Source: Bacteroidales bacterium UBA5281 (GTDB taxonomy: Bacteria > Bacteroidota > Bacteroidia > Bacteroidales > Lentimicrobiaceae). From it: DNA of 64,000 nucleotides. Shown piece by piece: positions 26,937 to 35,622 of this stretch (the stretch's first letter is position 1; every line of letters starts with the position of its first letter). The notes beneath the pieces were generated by a model. That model ran no database searches. It was not told where the DNA came from and was given only the letters and a program-made list of their open reading frames with translations. The translations under genes and the position numbers were made by a program. The stretch is from assembly GCA_002410555.1 (NCBI GenBank), contig DHSR01000033.1, forward strand, positions 62,880 through 126,879, read 5' to 3'.

Positions 26937-28298
26937 TCACACTTTCCGCACAATAAGCTGTGCATTTTCATATTTGACAATGCGAACTGCTTCTCCTTTA
27001 TCAATGTATCCGGTTTGGGCCACTGCATCAAACATTTTTCCGTTGATCATAACCTTACCAGCCGGGCGAAGTATGGTATAGGTTTCGCCGGTTTGACCCA
27101 GCATTTCGGTGTATTGACTATCTGAAGAAACATAACCTTCAGATTGTGGCTGGGTGGTCATAAGGGCGAGATTTCCAAATATGGTGCTTGTGCCAAAAAG
27201 TTTTCGGGTCAGGTAAAATGATCCAATAATGGATAAAAAAGAAGCAATGATAACGATGAAAAACGCTTCGGCCAGCCCATTGAGTTGAACACCGGTAAAA
27301 TCGAATCCTATGTTGTCTATCATGCTGAGCGTTAGCCCGGTTACCATCAGGATGATACCGGAAATGCCTGCTACTCCAAAGCCTGGGATGGCAAATATTT
27401 CAATGGCGAGCAAAACCAGTCCAACGATAAAGATTAAAATTTCCCAATTGGCAGCGAGTCCTTCAACATAAAGCGGTGCGAAATATAACAGTGCTCCAAA
27501 AACGGCTGCTCCCAGCGGAAAGCCAATGCCCGGAGTTTGTAATTCAAAATAAATACCGCCAATGATAAGCATAATGAGCAGGCCGCTGATGAGTGGCTTA
27601 GTCAAAAATCCAATAATATGGTCGGTAGCAGTAAGCTTTTGTTTTACAATGGTATAATTCTGCCTGCCTGTTATTTTCAGGATGTCGGCAACGCTATTCA
27701 CCTGAGCATTGCAATAGTTATATTTGATTGCTTCGCTGGCGGTGAATGTTATCACCTGATTACTATCGGTAATCCCCGGAATATAAACCCGGGGGTCCAC
27801 CATACCCTGAGCAATATCCGGATCTCTTCCGGTGGCTTCGGCAGTAGAACGCATGGTAGAACGCATGTACGACTGATATTTATCGGGCATGGCTTCACCG
27901 GTTTGATTTACTACTGTAGCCGCACCTATATTGGCACCTTCGCGCATATAAATACTGTCGCAGGCTATGGAAATCAGTGCACCGGCAGAAGCCGCGTTGT
28001 TGTCAATGTAAACCCAGACCGGGATGCTTGATTTTAATATGGCAGTACGTATGGAGTCGGCGGTTTCAACCATGCCCCCATAAGTATTCATATGAATGAG
28101 AATGATGGATGCGTTCATGGCTTTCGCTTCCTTCAATGCTTTTTTGGTACGGTGCCAGACGGGGGGAGCTATTTCCTCACGAATTTCAAACTGGTAAATA
28201 ATACCGGATTTTTTATCCGTGGTGTCCTGTTGAGCCGTGGCTGGCTGTATACATCCTATACCCAGACAGGTAAGTAGCATTAAACAAAGCGATTTCAT
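26937..28298 (-). CDS. NfeD-family membrane-bound serine protease (long form)
   Basis: A ClpP-like protease fused to a membrane region and an NfeD OB domain, 453 residues. After a signal peptide (ending ATAQ) comes the protease domain with GGMVETAD, nucleophile Ser104 in NAASAGALISIA, and Lys140 as the likely general base, like the Ser-Lys dyad of the archaeal 1510-N enzyme. Five or so membrane helices span 230-370, and the C-terminal 80 residues form the NfeD beta-barrel ending LIVRKV. Family members cleave membrane proteins such as stomatin partners; no stomatin gene is adjacent here. Upstream is the IMPase gene on the same strand, 99 bases away. Confidence 0.93.
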   Translation of the reverse strand: MKSLCLMLLTCLGIGCIQPATAQQDTTDKKSGIIYQFEIREEIAPPVWHRTKKALKEAKAMNASIILIHMNTYGGMVETADSIRTAILKSSIPVWVYIDNNAASAGALISIACDSIYMREGANIGAATVVNQTGEAMPDKYQSYMRSTMRSTAEATGRDPDIAQGMVDPRVYIPGITDSNQVITFTASEAIKYNYCNAQVNSVADILKITGRQNYTIVKQKLTATDHIIGFLTKPLISGLLIMLIIGGIYFELQTPGIGFPLGAAVFGALLYFAPLYVEGLAANWEILIFIVGLVLLAIEIFAIPGFGVAGISGIILMVTGLTLSMIDNIGFDFTGVQLNGLAEAFFIVIIASFLSIIGSFYLTRKLFGTSTIFGNLALMTTQPQSEGYVSSDSQYTEMLGQTGETYTILRPAGKVMINGKMFDAVAQTGYIDKGEAVRIVKYENAQLIVRKV

Positions 28299-28397
28299 AG
28301 AGGTTCTATTGATGGAATGCGAAGATACGGCTTAAATTAAAAGGTGCCATCAGCTTCACCGAAAAACATTCAATAAAAACAAAGATCAGGGTTTTGC

Positions 28398-29207
28398 TTA
28401 GTCCGTTTCATCGAACAATCCCTGAATTACTTTGAGCAGTCCGGCATGTCCCGATGTATTTCCTGCCAGCAGTTCACGACCAAAGATGAAATTGCGTTCT
28501 CCTGTAAAATCAGTTACTTTGCCGCCGGCCATTTCAACAATAAAAGCGCCTGCAGCCACATCCCAGGCATTCAGTCCATATTCATAAAAACCTTCAAATC
28601 TCCCACAGGCCACATAAGCAAGGTCTGCGGCAGCAGAGCCCAGCCGGCGTAATCCGGCGGTATGCCTCATCAGGTATTCAAATACTTCCATGTAGGCATC
28701 CAAACGACCGTAGTCGTAATAAGGGAAGCCGGTTGCGAGCAAAGCCGTATTAAAATCCGTATTTTTACTTACACTGATTTTTTTTTCGTTGAGCCGGGCT
28801 TCACCACCTTTCCAGGCATAAAAGCATTCATCAAGATTTATTTCGTACACTACACCAACCACCACTTCATTCCCTTCCATCAGGGCAATACTCACGCAAT
28901 ATAAGGGTACACCATGAATGTAATTTGTGGTGCCGTCAAGCGGATCAATTATCCATTTGTAATGCTCATTTTGATGACCGGCTGTGTCTTCTTCTGTGAT
29001 AAAACCGGCACCGGGAACCAGTGGTTTTAATCCTTCAACAATCAAATTTTCAGCATATTTATCCACATAAGTAACATAATCGTGCTCTCCTTTCTGTTCA
29101 ATATCCGATTGCCTGAATATGATAGATTCTTCTTGTATGTACTTACCGGCTTTGAGGGCTATCAGGCGAACCTGCTCAACAATTTCTGAATAATTTATGT
29201 TGTTCAT
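28398..29207 (-). CDS. Inositol monophosphatase family protein
   Basis: A magnesium-dependent sugar or inositol phosphate phosphatase of 269 residues. Metal-binding motifs are complete: FITEEDTAG, WIIDPLDGTTNYIHG and NAWDVAAGAFIVEMAGG. The family includes inositol-1-phosphatase (SuhB), 3'-phosphoadenosine phosphatase and fructose-1,6-bisphosphatase-like enzymes; the sequence alone does not decide among them. It lies 19 bases downstream of mtaB on the same strand, so co-transcription is likely, though no functional link is known. Confidence 0.93.
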   Translation of the reverse strand: MNNINYSEIVEQVRLIALKAGKYIQEESIIFRQSDIEQKGEHDYVTYVDKYAENLIVEGLKPLVPGAGFITEEDTAGHQNEHYKWIIDPLDGTTNYIHGVPLYCVSIALMEGNEVVVGVVYEINLDECFYAWKGGEARLNEKKISVSKNTDFNTALLATGFPYYDYGRLDAYMEVFEYLMRHTAGLRRLGSAAADLAYVACGRFEGFYEYGLNAWDVAAGAFIVEMAGGKVTDFTGERNFIFGRELLAGNTSGHAGLLKVIQGLFDETD

Positions 29208-29226
29208 AAGGTTTTATTTTGTCAGA

Positions 29227-30519
29227 TTAGATAGAAGTTATTGCTTCAAAGACTTCATTGTTATGCAGAGTCGTTAAAGTTACCTTTTCTATTTTATTAA
29301 TGGAACAGGCATCGAAAGGCTTGCGGCAGCGAATGTAGTTTTGGGTAAAGCCATACATATATCCATCCTGCTGATCGGATTCCCACAATACCTCCTGTGC
29401 TGTTCCTGTATGCTGTTGATAAAAGAGGATTTTCAGCCGGTCTGATAGGGTGTGAAGTTTCTGGCTGCGATCCTGTTTAATGCTTTCAGGCAGATGACCC
29501 GGCATAATGGCGGCTTTTGTTCCCGGTCTTGACGAGTAGGTAAATACGTGAAGATAGGAGATGGGCAGGCTTTTTATGAATTGATATCCATCTTCAAAAT
29601 CCTCCTCTCTTTCATCCGGGAAACCGGTAATAACATCCGCGGCTATACAGGCGTGAGGTAGGAGGGACTTGATTTTGGTTACCCTTTGTTCAAAAATTTC
29701 GCGCTGGTATTTTCGTTTCATCAGCCCGAGTATGCGGTCAGAGCCGGATTGCAGGGGCAGGTGAAAATGTGGCATAAACTTCTCTGATTTTGCCACCAGT
29801 TCAATAATTTGATCGCTGAGCAATTCCGGTTCCACAGAAGATATCCGAATGCGTTCTATGCCGTCCAATTGTTCCAGTTGTTTGAGCAGATCGAAAAAAT
29901 TTTCTTTACGGCCATGACCGAAATCACCAATATTTACACCGGTGAGTACCATTTCTTTTATCTCACTATTGGCTACTTTCTGTGCTACTTTATGTGTTTC
30001 AGCAATGGTAGCGCTCCGGCTGCGCCCGCGGGCATAGGGAATTGCACAATAGGTGCAAAAATAGTCGCAACCATCCTGAACCTTGAAAAAAGAACGGGTA
30101 CGGTTGCTGATTGAATACCCTGGTTCGAAATGCCGGCTCGTCTGCAGGGTTTTATCAGAAACAGTATTTGCATGATATTGCTTACCCGAAACCACTTCCA
30201 ACAATTGATATTTTTCATTGTTTCCCAATACAATCTCCACTCCAGAATTCTTTAATTCTTCAGGCCTCAACTGGGCATAACAACCAATTACAGCAACCGA
30301 GGCTTTGGGATTGCGTCTCAGTGCCTGTCGAACGGCTGCACGTGTTTTTTTTTCAGCGTGTGCGGTTACCGAACAGGAATGAATGACATAGATATCTGCT
30401 TTGCGCCTGAAATCTTCTTCTGTATAGCCGGCTTCGGTAAATTTTCGCGCAATGGCCGAAGTCTCTGCAAAGTTCAATTTGCAACCAAAAGTCTGAAAAG
30501 CAATTCGTTTCGTATTCAT
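29227..30519 (-). CDS. mtaB: tRNA (N6-L-threonylcarbamoyladenosine(37)-C2)-methylthiotransferase MtaB
   Basis: Radical-SAM enzyme that converts t6A to ms2t6A at position 37 of ANN-decoding tRNAs. The N-terminal UPF0004 domain holds the three cluster cysteines Cys13 (FGCK), Cys49 (HSCSV) and Cys80 (IGCYA). The radical-SAM motif is Cys151-Cys155-Cys158 in DGCDYFCTYC. The ATG at 30519 begins the canonical MNTKRIAFQTFGCK; the frame could extend 36 codons further upstream, but that stretch is AT-rich and unlike any homologue. The C-terminus shows a TRAM-like segment. Length 430 is standard. Confidence 0.95.
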   Translation of the reverse strand: MNTKRIAFQTFGCKLNFAETSAIARKFTEAGYTEEDFRRKADIYVIHSCSVTAHAEKKTRAAVRQALRRNPKASVAVIGCYAQLRPEELKNSGVEIVLGNNEKYQLLEVVSGKQYHANTVSDKTLQTSRHFEPGYSISNRTRSFFKVQDGCDYFCTYCAIPYARGRSRSATIAETHKVAQKVANSEIKEMVLTGVNIGDFGHGRKENFFDLLKQLEQLDGIERIRISSVEPELLSDQIIELVAKSEKFMPHFHLPLQSGSDRILGLMKRKYQREIFEQRVTKIKSLLPHACIAADVITGFPDEREEDFEDGYQFIKSLPISYLHVFTYSSRPGTKAAIMPGHLPESIKQDRSQKLHTLSDRLKILFYQQHTGTAQEVLWESDQQDGYMYGFTQNYIRCRKPFDACSINKIEKVTLTTLHNNEVFEAITSI

Positions 30520-30613
30520 CGCTGCAAAGATAAGCATTTCACTTTGTTCCTCTTTTATCTTCATCCCTACAGGTTGTTGATAAATGATATTGTAGATGTA
30601 AATTAAATTATTG

Positions 30614-30621
30614 TATATTTG
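30614..30621 (+). promoter_or_regulatory. -7 promoter element for the single-domain receiver gene
   Basis: TATATTTG matches TAnnTTTG. A TTG at 30590-30592 lies 21 bases upstream, slightly beyond the usual 19. The element is 113 bases before ATG 30735, within the divergent region shared with mtaB. Confidence 0.35.
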
Positions 30622-30734
30622 TCCCATTGCAATAGTATTCTTTAAGTTTCAACCACATCAGAAAGCCAACCTGAAAAAGTGAAACATCGCGTTTTCTTTT
30701 TTTGCTCAATACCCAAATAATTCATCAAATTTTT

Positions 30735-31142
30735 ATGGCAAATCAGGTCATTGACAATATTGCTGCAACCACCGGAATCTGGGATGGGAAAACGGTTCTC
30801 ATTGTAGAAGATGTAGAATCAAATTATCAGTTTCTGGCTGCCACATTGCGTAAGTCGAAAATAAATATTCTCTGGACACGAACTGCCGAAGAAGCTCTGG
30901 AATTGGTGCAGTTGGGCCGACATTTCGATCTGGTGTTGATGGATGTACAACTGGATGGTATCGATGGATATACTGCTACAGGCAAAATTAAATCACTAAA
31001 ACCAGAACTGCCTGTAATAGCGCAAACCGCTTATGCCATGAAAGGAGAAAAGGAAAAAAGCCGGTTGGCCGGTTGCGACGATTATCTTTCAAAGCCTATA
31101 CGTCCTTCGGAATTATTACGCACCATAAGCAAATATCTTTGA
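30735..31142 (+). CDS. Single-domain response regulator (CheY-like receiver)
   Basis: A receiver domain with no output domain, 135 residues. Conserved residues are Glu25-Asp26 (IVEDVE), phosphoacceptor Asp70 in VLMDVQLDG, Thr/Ala in IAQTAYAM and Lys in YLSKPIRP. The ATG at 30735 gives MANQVIDN; a TTG further upstream would add 11 residues of no obvious value. The extension before the domain (about 18 residues ending TGIWDGKT) is common in Bacteroidota receivers. No kinase gene is next to it, so its partner is elsewhere, possibly a hybrid kinase. Confidence 0.92.
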   Translation: MANQVIDNIAATTGIWDGKTVLIVEDVESNYQFLAATLRKSKINILWTRTAEEALELVQLGRHFDLVLMDVQLDGIDGYTATGKIKSLKPELPVIAQTAYAMKGEKEKSRLAGCDDYLSKPIRPSELLRTISKYL

Positions 31143-31177
31143 GTATCGAATGCTCCGGGGGTTTCACCTGGCTGTAG

Positions 31178-31307
31178 GTTAGAGGTTAGAAGTTAGAAGT
31201 TAGAAGTTGGAGGTTAGAGGTTAGAAGTTAGAAGTTAGAAGTTAGAAGTTGGAGGTTAGAGGTTGGAGGTTAGAAGTTGGAGGTTGGAGGTTAGAGGTTA
31301 GAAGTTA
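31178..31307. repeat. Tandem array of 18 heptamers GTTRGAR
   Basis: From 31178 the sequence divides into 18 complete 7-base units plus GTTA. Each unit is GTTAGAA, GTTAGAG or GTTGGAG; only positions 4 and 7 vary, and only between A and G. The plus strand of the array contains no C. It fills most of the gap between the convergent receiver and DMT-transporter genes. The same period and core occur in a shorter, A/T-rich form at 26883-26917. No long unit or spacer structure is present, so it is not CRISPR. Confidence 0.9.
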
Positions 31308-31332
31308 AATTTTCTCCCCGTCCACTTTTACC

Positions 31333-32247
31333 TCATCCGCCTTCCGTTCCTCGTCCCAAATTGGAGAATTTCAAATCAATAAAATACTGCATCAATATGC
31401 CACTGATGATCAGTGCTAAGCCGGTTATGGTTGAAAACATGATTTTTTCGCCCACAAAAATGGACACAAATATCAATGAGATAAATGGCGAAAGGTAAAT
31501 TAAATTGCTGACTTTGGCCGTATTTTCGGCATATTTCAGCGCTTTTAACCAGATAACAAAGGTGATTCCCATCTCAAAAAGACCAATATATATGGCACCA
31601 ATGCTACCTTCAAATCCTGGCCAAACCCATTGCTTAGTCAAAAGCGTGTAAATAAGTGCATACAGGAACCCAAATCCAAAGTTTAGAAACAATTTTATAG
31701 AGGCTTCACGCTTGTCCTTCATATTTAGCAACCAGTAAGAAGCCCAGAATAAGGCACTCAACAGTGCCAGACCTGTACCCAATGGATTTGAAAAAGTGAG
31801 GGTGCTTAATCTGCCTCCGGTGGCAATAACCAGGGTGCCCAGGAAACTGATGGATAATGCAATGATATTTAAGAATGAAATACGCTGTTTGAGCACCGGT
31901 ATGGAAAGCAGGACCAAAATCATTGGCCAGATGTAGTTGAGCACCACCGCTTCCTGGGCCTGCAGTAACGAATATGCTTTGAGCAGGATAAGATAATAAG
32001 CAAACGGATTGATAAAGCCCATAAGAGCCGAAAGACCGACCTCCTTTAAAGAAGCCTGCTTTAAATCCGCCAGTCTTCCGCTAATAAGAAGCATACCACC
32101 CAGGAAAATTACTGCCACAAAGCTGGCAAAAAGAAGTATCTGTGTGTAATTCAAAAAATTGAGTGTCAACTTAAAAGCCGACCCTACTGTGGACCAAAAA
32201 AGTACTGCCAACAGGGCGAAAAGTATGGATTTTTTATCTGTCTTCAT
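31333..32247 (-). CDS. DMT-superfamily transporter (EamA domains)
   Basis: Ten hydrophobic helices in two EamA repeats, 304 residues, in the inner membrane. Typical marks are the start KKSILFALLAVLFWSTVGSA, YLILLKAYSLLQAQEA (end of helix 3-4) and SLIFVSIFVGEKIMFSTITG near the end of repeat two. Characterised relatives export amino acids or other small metabolites; no substrate can be given here. The gene is preceded by a 380-base region without genes and faces the heptamer array at its 3' end. Confidence 0.88.
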   Translation of the reverse strand: MKTDKKSILFALLAVLFWSTVGSAFKLTLNFLNYTQILLFASFVAVIFLGGMLLISGRLADLKQASLKEVGLSALMGFINPFAYYLILLKAYSLLQAQEAVVLNYIWPMILVLLSIPVLKQRISFLNIIALSISFLGTLVIATGGRLSTLTFSNPLGTGLALLSALFWASYWLLNMKDKREASIKLFLNFGFGFLYALIYTLLTKQWVWPGFEGSIGAIYIGLFEMGITFVIWLKALKYAENTAKVSNLIYLSPFISLIFVSIFVGEKIMFSTITGLALIISGILMQYFIDLKFSNLGRGTEGG

Positions 32248-32627
32248 TCAAGACAAAAGTATGGAAAAATATCCCTGCGCGATATAACGGGATTACGAAA
32301 GATTGTTTTTTTGTCCATTGAGGCAATTAAAATTTATAAGCATATAAAATTACCTGCTTTCAGGACTTCTTTAAATATAAACAGATAATAATGACGGGAT
32401 AAATTTAAAGGTAGATTGCTTGGCCCTGTTTGACAGAATTTAGCACTATTTTTTTGAGGGATTGAGGGTGCGAGGAAGCTTCCTCATACCCTCATTCTCT
32501 CTTATCACTAAAAGATATATGATTGTCATTCAGTACGAAACGCAGTCGAGTGATGTATCTTTGCCATGAAGAAGAGTTTTAATCGGTCTCGAATGAAAAA
32601 CAGATATTGTTACCAAATCACTATTCA
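32248..32627. other. Gene-free region with a 32-bp palindrome
   Basis: No gene is seen. It contains the palindrome at 32463-32494 (listed separately) and, near 32527-32555, a phrase (CATTCAGTACGAAACGCAG) of the kind often found scattered between genes in Bacteroidota; whether it is repeated in this genome cannot be told from one window. The left end would hold the DMT-transporter promoter. Confidence 0.4.
32463..32494. repeat. Near-perfect 32-bp palindrome
   Basis: TGAGGGT at 32463-32469 mirrors ACCCTCA at 32488-32494, and GAGGAAG (32472-32478) mirrors CTTCCTC (32479-32485) with no loop. Only the two pairs between these blocks fail (one is G-T). There is no T-run on either strand, so it is more like a protein-binding site or cruciform than a terminator. 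It lies 216 bases upstream of the DMT-transporter start. Confidence 0.6.
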
Positions 32628-33062
32628 TTACATCTTCAGACCCTTTATCGGCAGCGGGAAAACAAAGTCCACCAGTACATTATGATGTGCTTTTGAAACA
32701 TGATCTTTAAAAGACCGCATACTTTCAAACAAGGTAGAGGAATACACTTCTCCTGATTTCAATACAATATGTTCAAGTTTCAACAACTCTCTTTTGATGG
32801 CAGCGTCTCTGTTTTCTTTTCCTTTGGGCAGCTCCTGATCCAACTCTACAATTGTGCTTTCAAATATCTTATCTACTTCTTCGTAAAAGTCGATAAGCAA
32901 AGGGGTGCAGGTAAATGTTTTTATATGTGCGAATTTAACGGCTGATTTCTTCTCCACCTCATCAAACTTGCCATCCTGGTTGGCTGCAAGCAGTGTAATG
33001 TAAGCTGGAAATTTGAGGAGCTGTTGATACTCATCTTCAGAAAGATTTTTAAAAGGTTTCAT
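32628..33062 (-). CDS. Hypothetical cytoplasmic protein, TerB-like in character
   Basis: A 144-residue, largely helical, charged protein without signal or membrane segment. The segment AYITLLAANQDGKFDEVEKKSAV recalls TerB/DjlA-like helical domains, where an acidic DG-containing loop follows a hydrophobic helix; this is a weak resemblance. No catalytic motif is visible. The ATG at 33062 gives KPFKNLSEDEYQQLL. It stands alone, with a broken secreted-protein gene 113 bases upstream on the same strand. Confidence 0.65.
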   Translation of the reverse strand: MKPFKNLSEDEYQQLLKFPAYITLLAANQDGKFDEVEKKSAVKFAHIKTFTCTPLLIDFYEEVDKIFESTIVELDQELPKGKENRDAAIKRELLKLEHIVLKSGEVYSSTLFESMRSFKDHVSKAHHNVLVDFVFPLPIKGLKM

Positions 33063-33175
33063 AGTAATTGCATTTTGGTATATTAATTAAACCATTTAGA
33101 GGCAATTTGTATTTTGAACTTATATTTTTTATCATCAAAAACCTGCAAATCACATAAGATCCGGGTTCCCTTCAG

Positions 33176-33922
33176 TTATTCTAAAAGCAAATCTTCGATT
33201 GGTCCCTCCGATTTATTTTTTTCACCTCCTGAGGCAGCGCTTGTCAATGTCATTGCTACTCTATATTTCCCTGTTTGTTTTGCCTGAAAAATTTTACTGA
33301 TCTCACCTTCTATGGCTGTTTGCGTTTCGCTGTTAGTCCATTGGTAGGTAGCTGTGTCTAAATTTGAAGTGAGCTTATCCCCGTTCAATAATAAAGTATT
33401 ATCGATATTTATTGATGGTATTTCAAATTCAGAAGTTGCCTGGCATCATCTTGTATCTATTACAACAGCCCTACAATAGTCCGGAGGAAGATCAGAAAAT
33501 ATATTCTGAGTAGAAGGTTCTCCGTTATTAATTGAATATAAATATGGAGGATAGCCATTCTCAACAAATAACTCCGCTACACCACTTGCTTCCTTTCCCG
33601 AAGGTGTTATGGATATTGATAAAAGTAAAGGCGTGATGTTAACAATTTCAATTATATCATTAACGAAATTTTCTTCATCATCTTTAACGGTCACTACATA
33701 AATCCCAACGCATGAACCTGTGAAGGTATTTGATGGTTGAAATACAATATTATATATAGAATATAAATAGGGTGGAACTCCTCCTGCGGCCTCAACTACA
33801 AAAGCCCCAGCACAGTTATTGCAAAAATCAGGAATTGCTATTGAGTAGACAGTGAGGTGTTGAGAAAAAACAATAGTTTGAAGTGAAAATGCTAAAAAGA
33901 GTGTGATAAATACTTTTTTCAT
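33176..33922 (-). pseudogene. Secreted SprB-repeat protein with an in-frame TGA
   Basis: The 5' part (33446-33922) has a signal peptide (ending TIVFSQ) and two SprB-like repeats, each with a GGVPPYLYSI or NGYPPYLYSI core. It ends VVIDTR-TGA, and the frame continues without any gap as CQATSEFEIPS to 33176. SprB repeats normally end in a Gly-Cys (DTRGC), so the TGA most likely replaces a GGA glycine codon by one base change. The rest is a short beta-rich domain ending EGPIEDLLLE. Genuine genes in this window end in TGA (the MFS transporter, for example), so TGA is not recoded. Confidence 0.75.
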
Positions 33923-34151
33923 GGTTTTTGTTTTTAACTTGTTACCACCTTAAAGATTTTTATCCGCTGTTCCCTATAAAGGTATTAAGAAAATGTTTTC
34001 AAAAAGAGGTTGCAATCACTTTTTATATGTCAATTGGTTTTATCCCAATCCGGGGTAATAATTCCGCGTTTTTTAAATCCAAATCTCCTATCCTTTATCG
34101 TGCTTTTTCTTGTAGTTGATTGATGCTTCATTTGCCATAATTCCCGGATTG

Positions 34152-34444
34152 CTACAGCACCCCATGGTGTGCTATGATATTCTGGTGAAAGCTTTCAGGC
34201 AGCCTTGCCCGGTCAAACAGTTCCACAGGAATGGGAATGTTGCTGTATTTTATTTTATCCTTTAGTTGAACAAGTATGACAATAGGCGTCTTCTCAAGTT
34301 TTTCGGGATGTATAACCAGGTACAGGTCGCTGCTGTCATGTGCATCTCCACTCACACGGCTGCCGTAAGTCCGGACTTCCATCGCAAAATCTGCTGATGA
34401 AATATCTCCAGAAGCCTTTCTTTGTCTTTAGTCCACAGCAACAT
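34152..34444 (-). pseudogene. Broken MNT-type nucleotidyltransferase
   Basis: The 3' part (34152-34382) reads EVRTYGSRVSGDAHDSSDLYLVIH and ends with VELFDRARLPESFHQNI, the pattern of small Bacteroidota nucleotidyltransferases (MNT family, often in HEPN-MNT toxin-antitoxin pairs). The first part, from ATG 34444 (LLWTKDKERLLEIFHQQ), is in another frame, so a one-base shift lies near 34385-34400. The second active-site Asp of the GSx10DxD motif is Tyr. Two independent defects point to a dead gene. Immediately upstream, overlapping its start, a 45-codon frame (ERDFGLLLLPQFIID) may be the end of a partner gene that is also lost. Confidence 0.6.
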
Positions 34445-34593
34445 GGTTTTTTTCTTTGATGATTTTGGCCAAATCAGTGGCATCTATAATGAATTGAGGC
34501 AGTAACAGAAGTCCAAAATCACGTTCTTCAACAATCAGTTTTTCATCAAACCAAAAATCTTTGTGAACCTTCGAGCGGCAACAATCAATACTA

Positions 34594-34624
34594 TTTGCAC
34601 ATCCCCAAAAAGTAATTACATTTG
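34594..34624 (+). promoter_or_regulatory. Consensus Bacteroidota promoter for arcC-argF
   Basis: TTTG at 34594-34597, exactly 19 bases, then TACATTTG at 34617-34624. Both elements match the consensus perfectly. The -7 element ends 28 bases before the arcC ATG at 34653. Confidence 0.8.
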
Positions 34625-34652
34625 CTGCTTAATTCTAACTATCCAATCTTAT

Positions 34653-35597
34653 ATGAATAAATTAGCTGTTGTGGCTTTGGGCGGCAATGCCCTTCTCCGG
34701 AGTGATCAAAAAGGTACCATTGATGATCAGGAAGGCAATGTTTACGAAACGGCCGAGCGTCTGCTCACCCTGATTAAGGCCGATTATAATGTAGTGGTTA
34801 CTCACGGCAACGGACCACAAGTGGGCAACATTTTGCTGGCCAATACCGCCGGACATAAAATTTATGGTTTGCCCGATATGCCGTTGGATGTGGCTGTGGC
34901 TTACTCCCAGGGATTTATTGGTTACATCATTGAGCAGCAGTTGCGCAATGTGATGATGGCCAACGATATGGATCGCGATATCATTACCATCATTACTCAG
35001 GTTTTAGTGGATAAAGACGATCCGGCATTTCAAAATCCGACCAAACCGGTTGGGCCTTACTATACAAAGGAAGAATCGGAACAAATTAGTACTGAAACGG
35101 GTGCCAGATTTGCTGCCGATGCCCGTGGACGAGGCTATCGTAAAGTAGTGGCCAGTCCCAAACCATTGGTGATCAACAACCAGAAATCTATTGAAACCTT
35201 AGCCAGGGCAGGGCAAATTGTGATTGCCGTTGGCGGAGGTGGAATTCCGGCCTATTATGTACAGGAAAATAAACTGCAGGGAATTGATGCGGTTATTGAT
35301 AAAGACCTGGCTTCCTCGCTGCTGGCTGTTCACATTCATGCTGATAAATTGTTCATTTTGACCGATGTACCCAAAGTTTGCATCAACTACAATACGCCGC
35401 AGGAAAAAGCCCTCGACCGAATGACTATTGCCGAAGCCAAAAAATACCTGGCCGAAGGACAATTTGCCGAAGGCAGCATGGCGCCGAAAATAAGGGCAGC
35501 CATCAGTTTTGTGGAAGGCAGTGGAAAGGATGCCATCATTACCAGTACCGATAAACTGGGCGTGGATAATGGCGGAACCCGCATCGTAATCATTTAA
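34653..35597 (+). CDS. arcC: Carbamate kinase
   Basis: Cytosolic enzyme that transfers phosphate from carbamoyl phosphate to ADP, the ATP-yielding step of arginine or citrulline fermentation. The 314-residue protein begins with the family signature LAVVALGGNALL and contains VVTHGNGPQVGN, VVASPKP, AVGGGGIP, AVIDKDLASSLLA and GSMAPKIRAA. The ATG at 34653 is chosen because it starts this signature and lies 28 bases after a perfect promoter; the frame is open further upstream, but only into the broken gene region. It is followed after 25 bases by ornithine carbamoyltransferase. Confidence 0.97.
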   Translation: MNKLAVVALGGNALLRSDQKGTIDDQEGNVYETAERLLTLIKADYNVVVTHGNGPQVGNILLANTAGHKIYGLPDMPLDVAVAYSQGFIGYIIEQQLRNVMMANDMDRDIITIITQVLVDKDDPAFQNPTKPVGPYYTKEESEQISTETGARFAADARGRGYRKVVASPKPLVINNQKSIETLARAGQIVIAVGGGGIPAYYVQENKLQGIDAVIDKDLASSLLAVHIHADKLFILTDVPKVCINYNTPQEKALDRMTIAEAKKYLAEGQFAEGSMAPKIRAAISFVEGSGKDAIITSTDKLGVDNGGTRIVII

Positions 35598-35622
35598 TCA
35601 TTCATCATAAAAAATAAATACC

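Noticed and set aside
31178..31307. CRISPR array
   Set aside because: The repeat unit is only 7 bases with no unique spacers, and no cas genes are near.
32463..32494. Intrinsic terminator
   Set aside because: The palindrome has no loop and no T-run on either strand.
33176..33922. TGA recoding to glycine
   Set aside because: Genuine genes in the window, such as the MFS transporter, end with TGA, so the codon is a normal stop.
34563..34652. N-terminal extension of carbamate kinase
   Set aside because: The 30 extra codons cover the promoter and do not match the family, which begins at LAVVALGGNAL.
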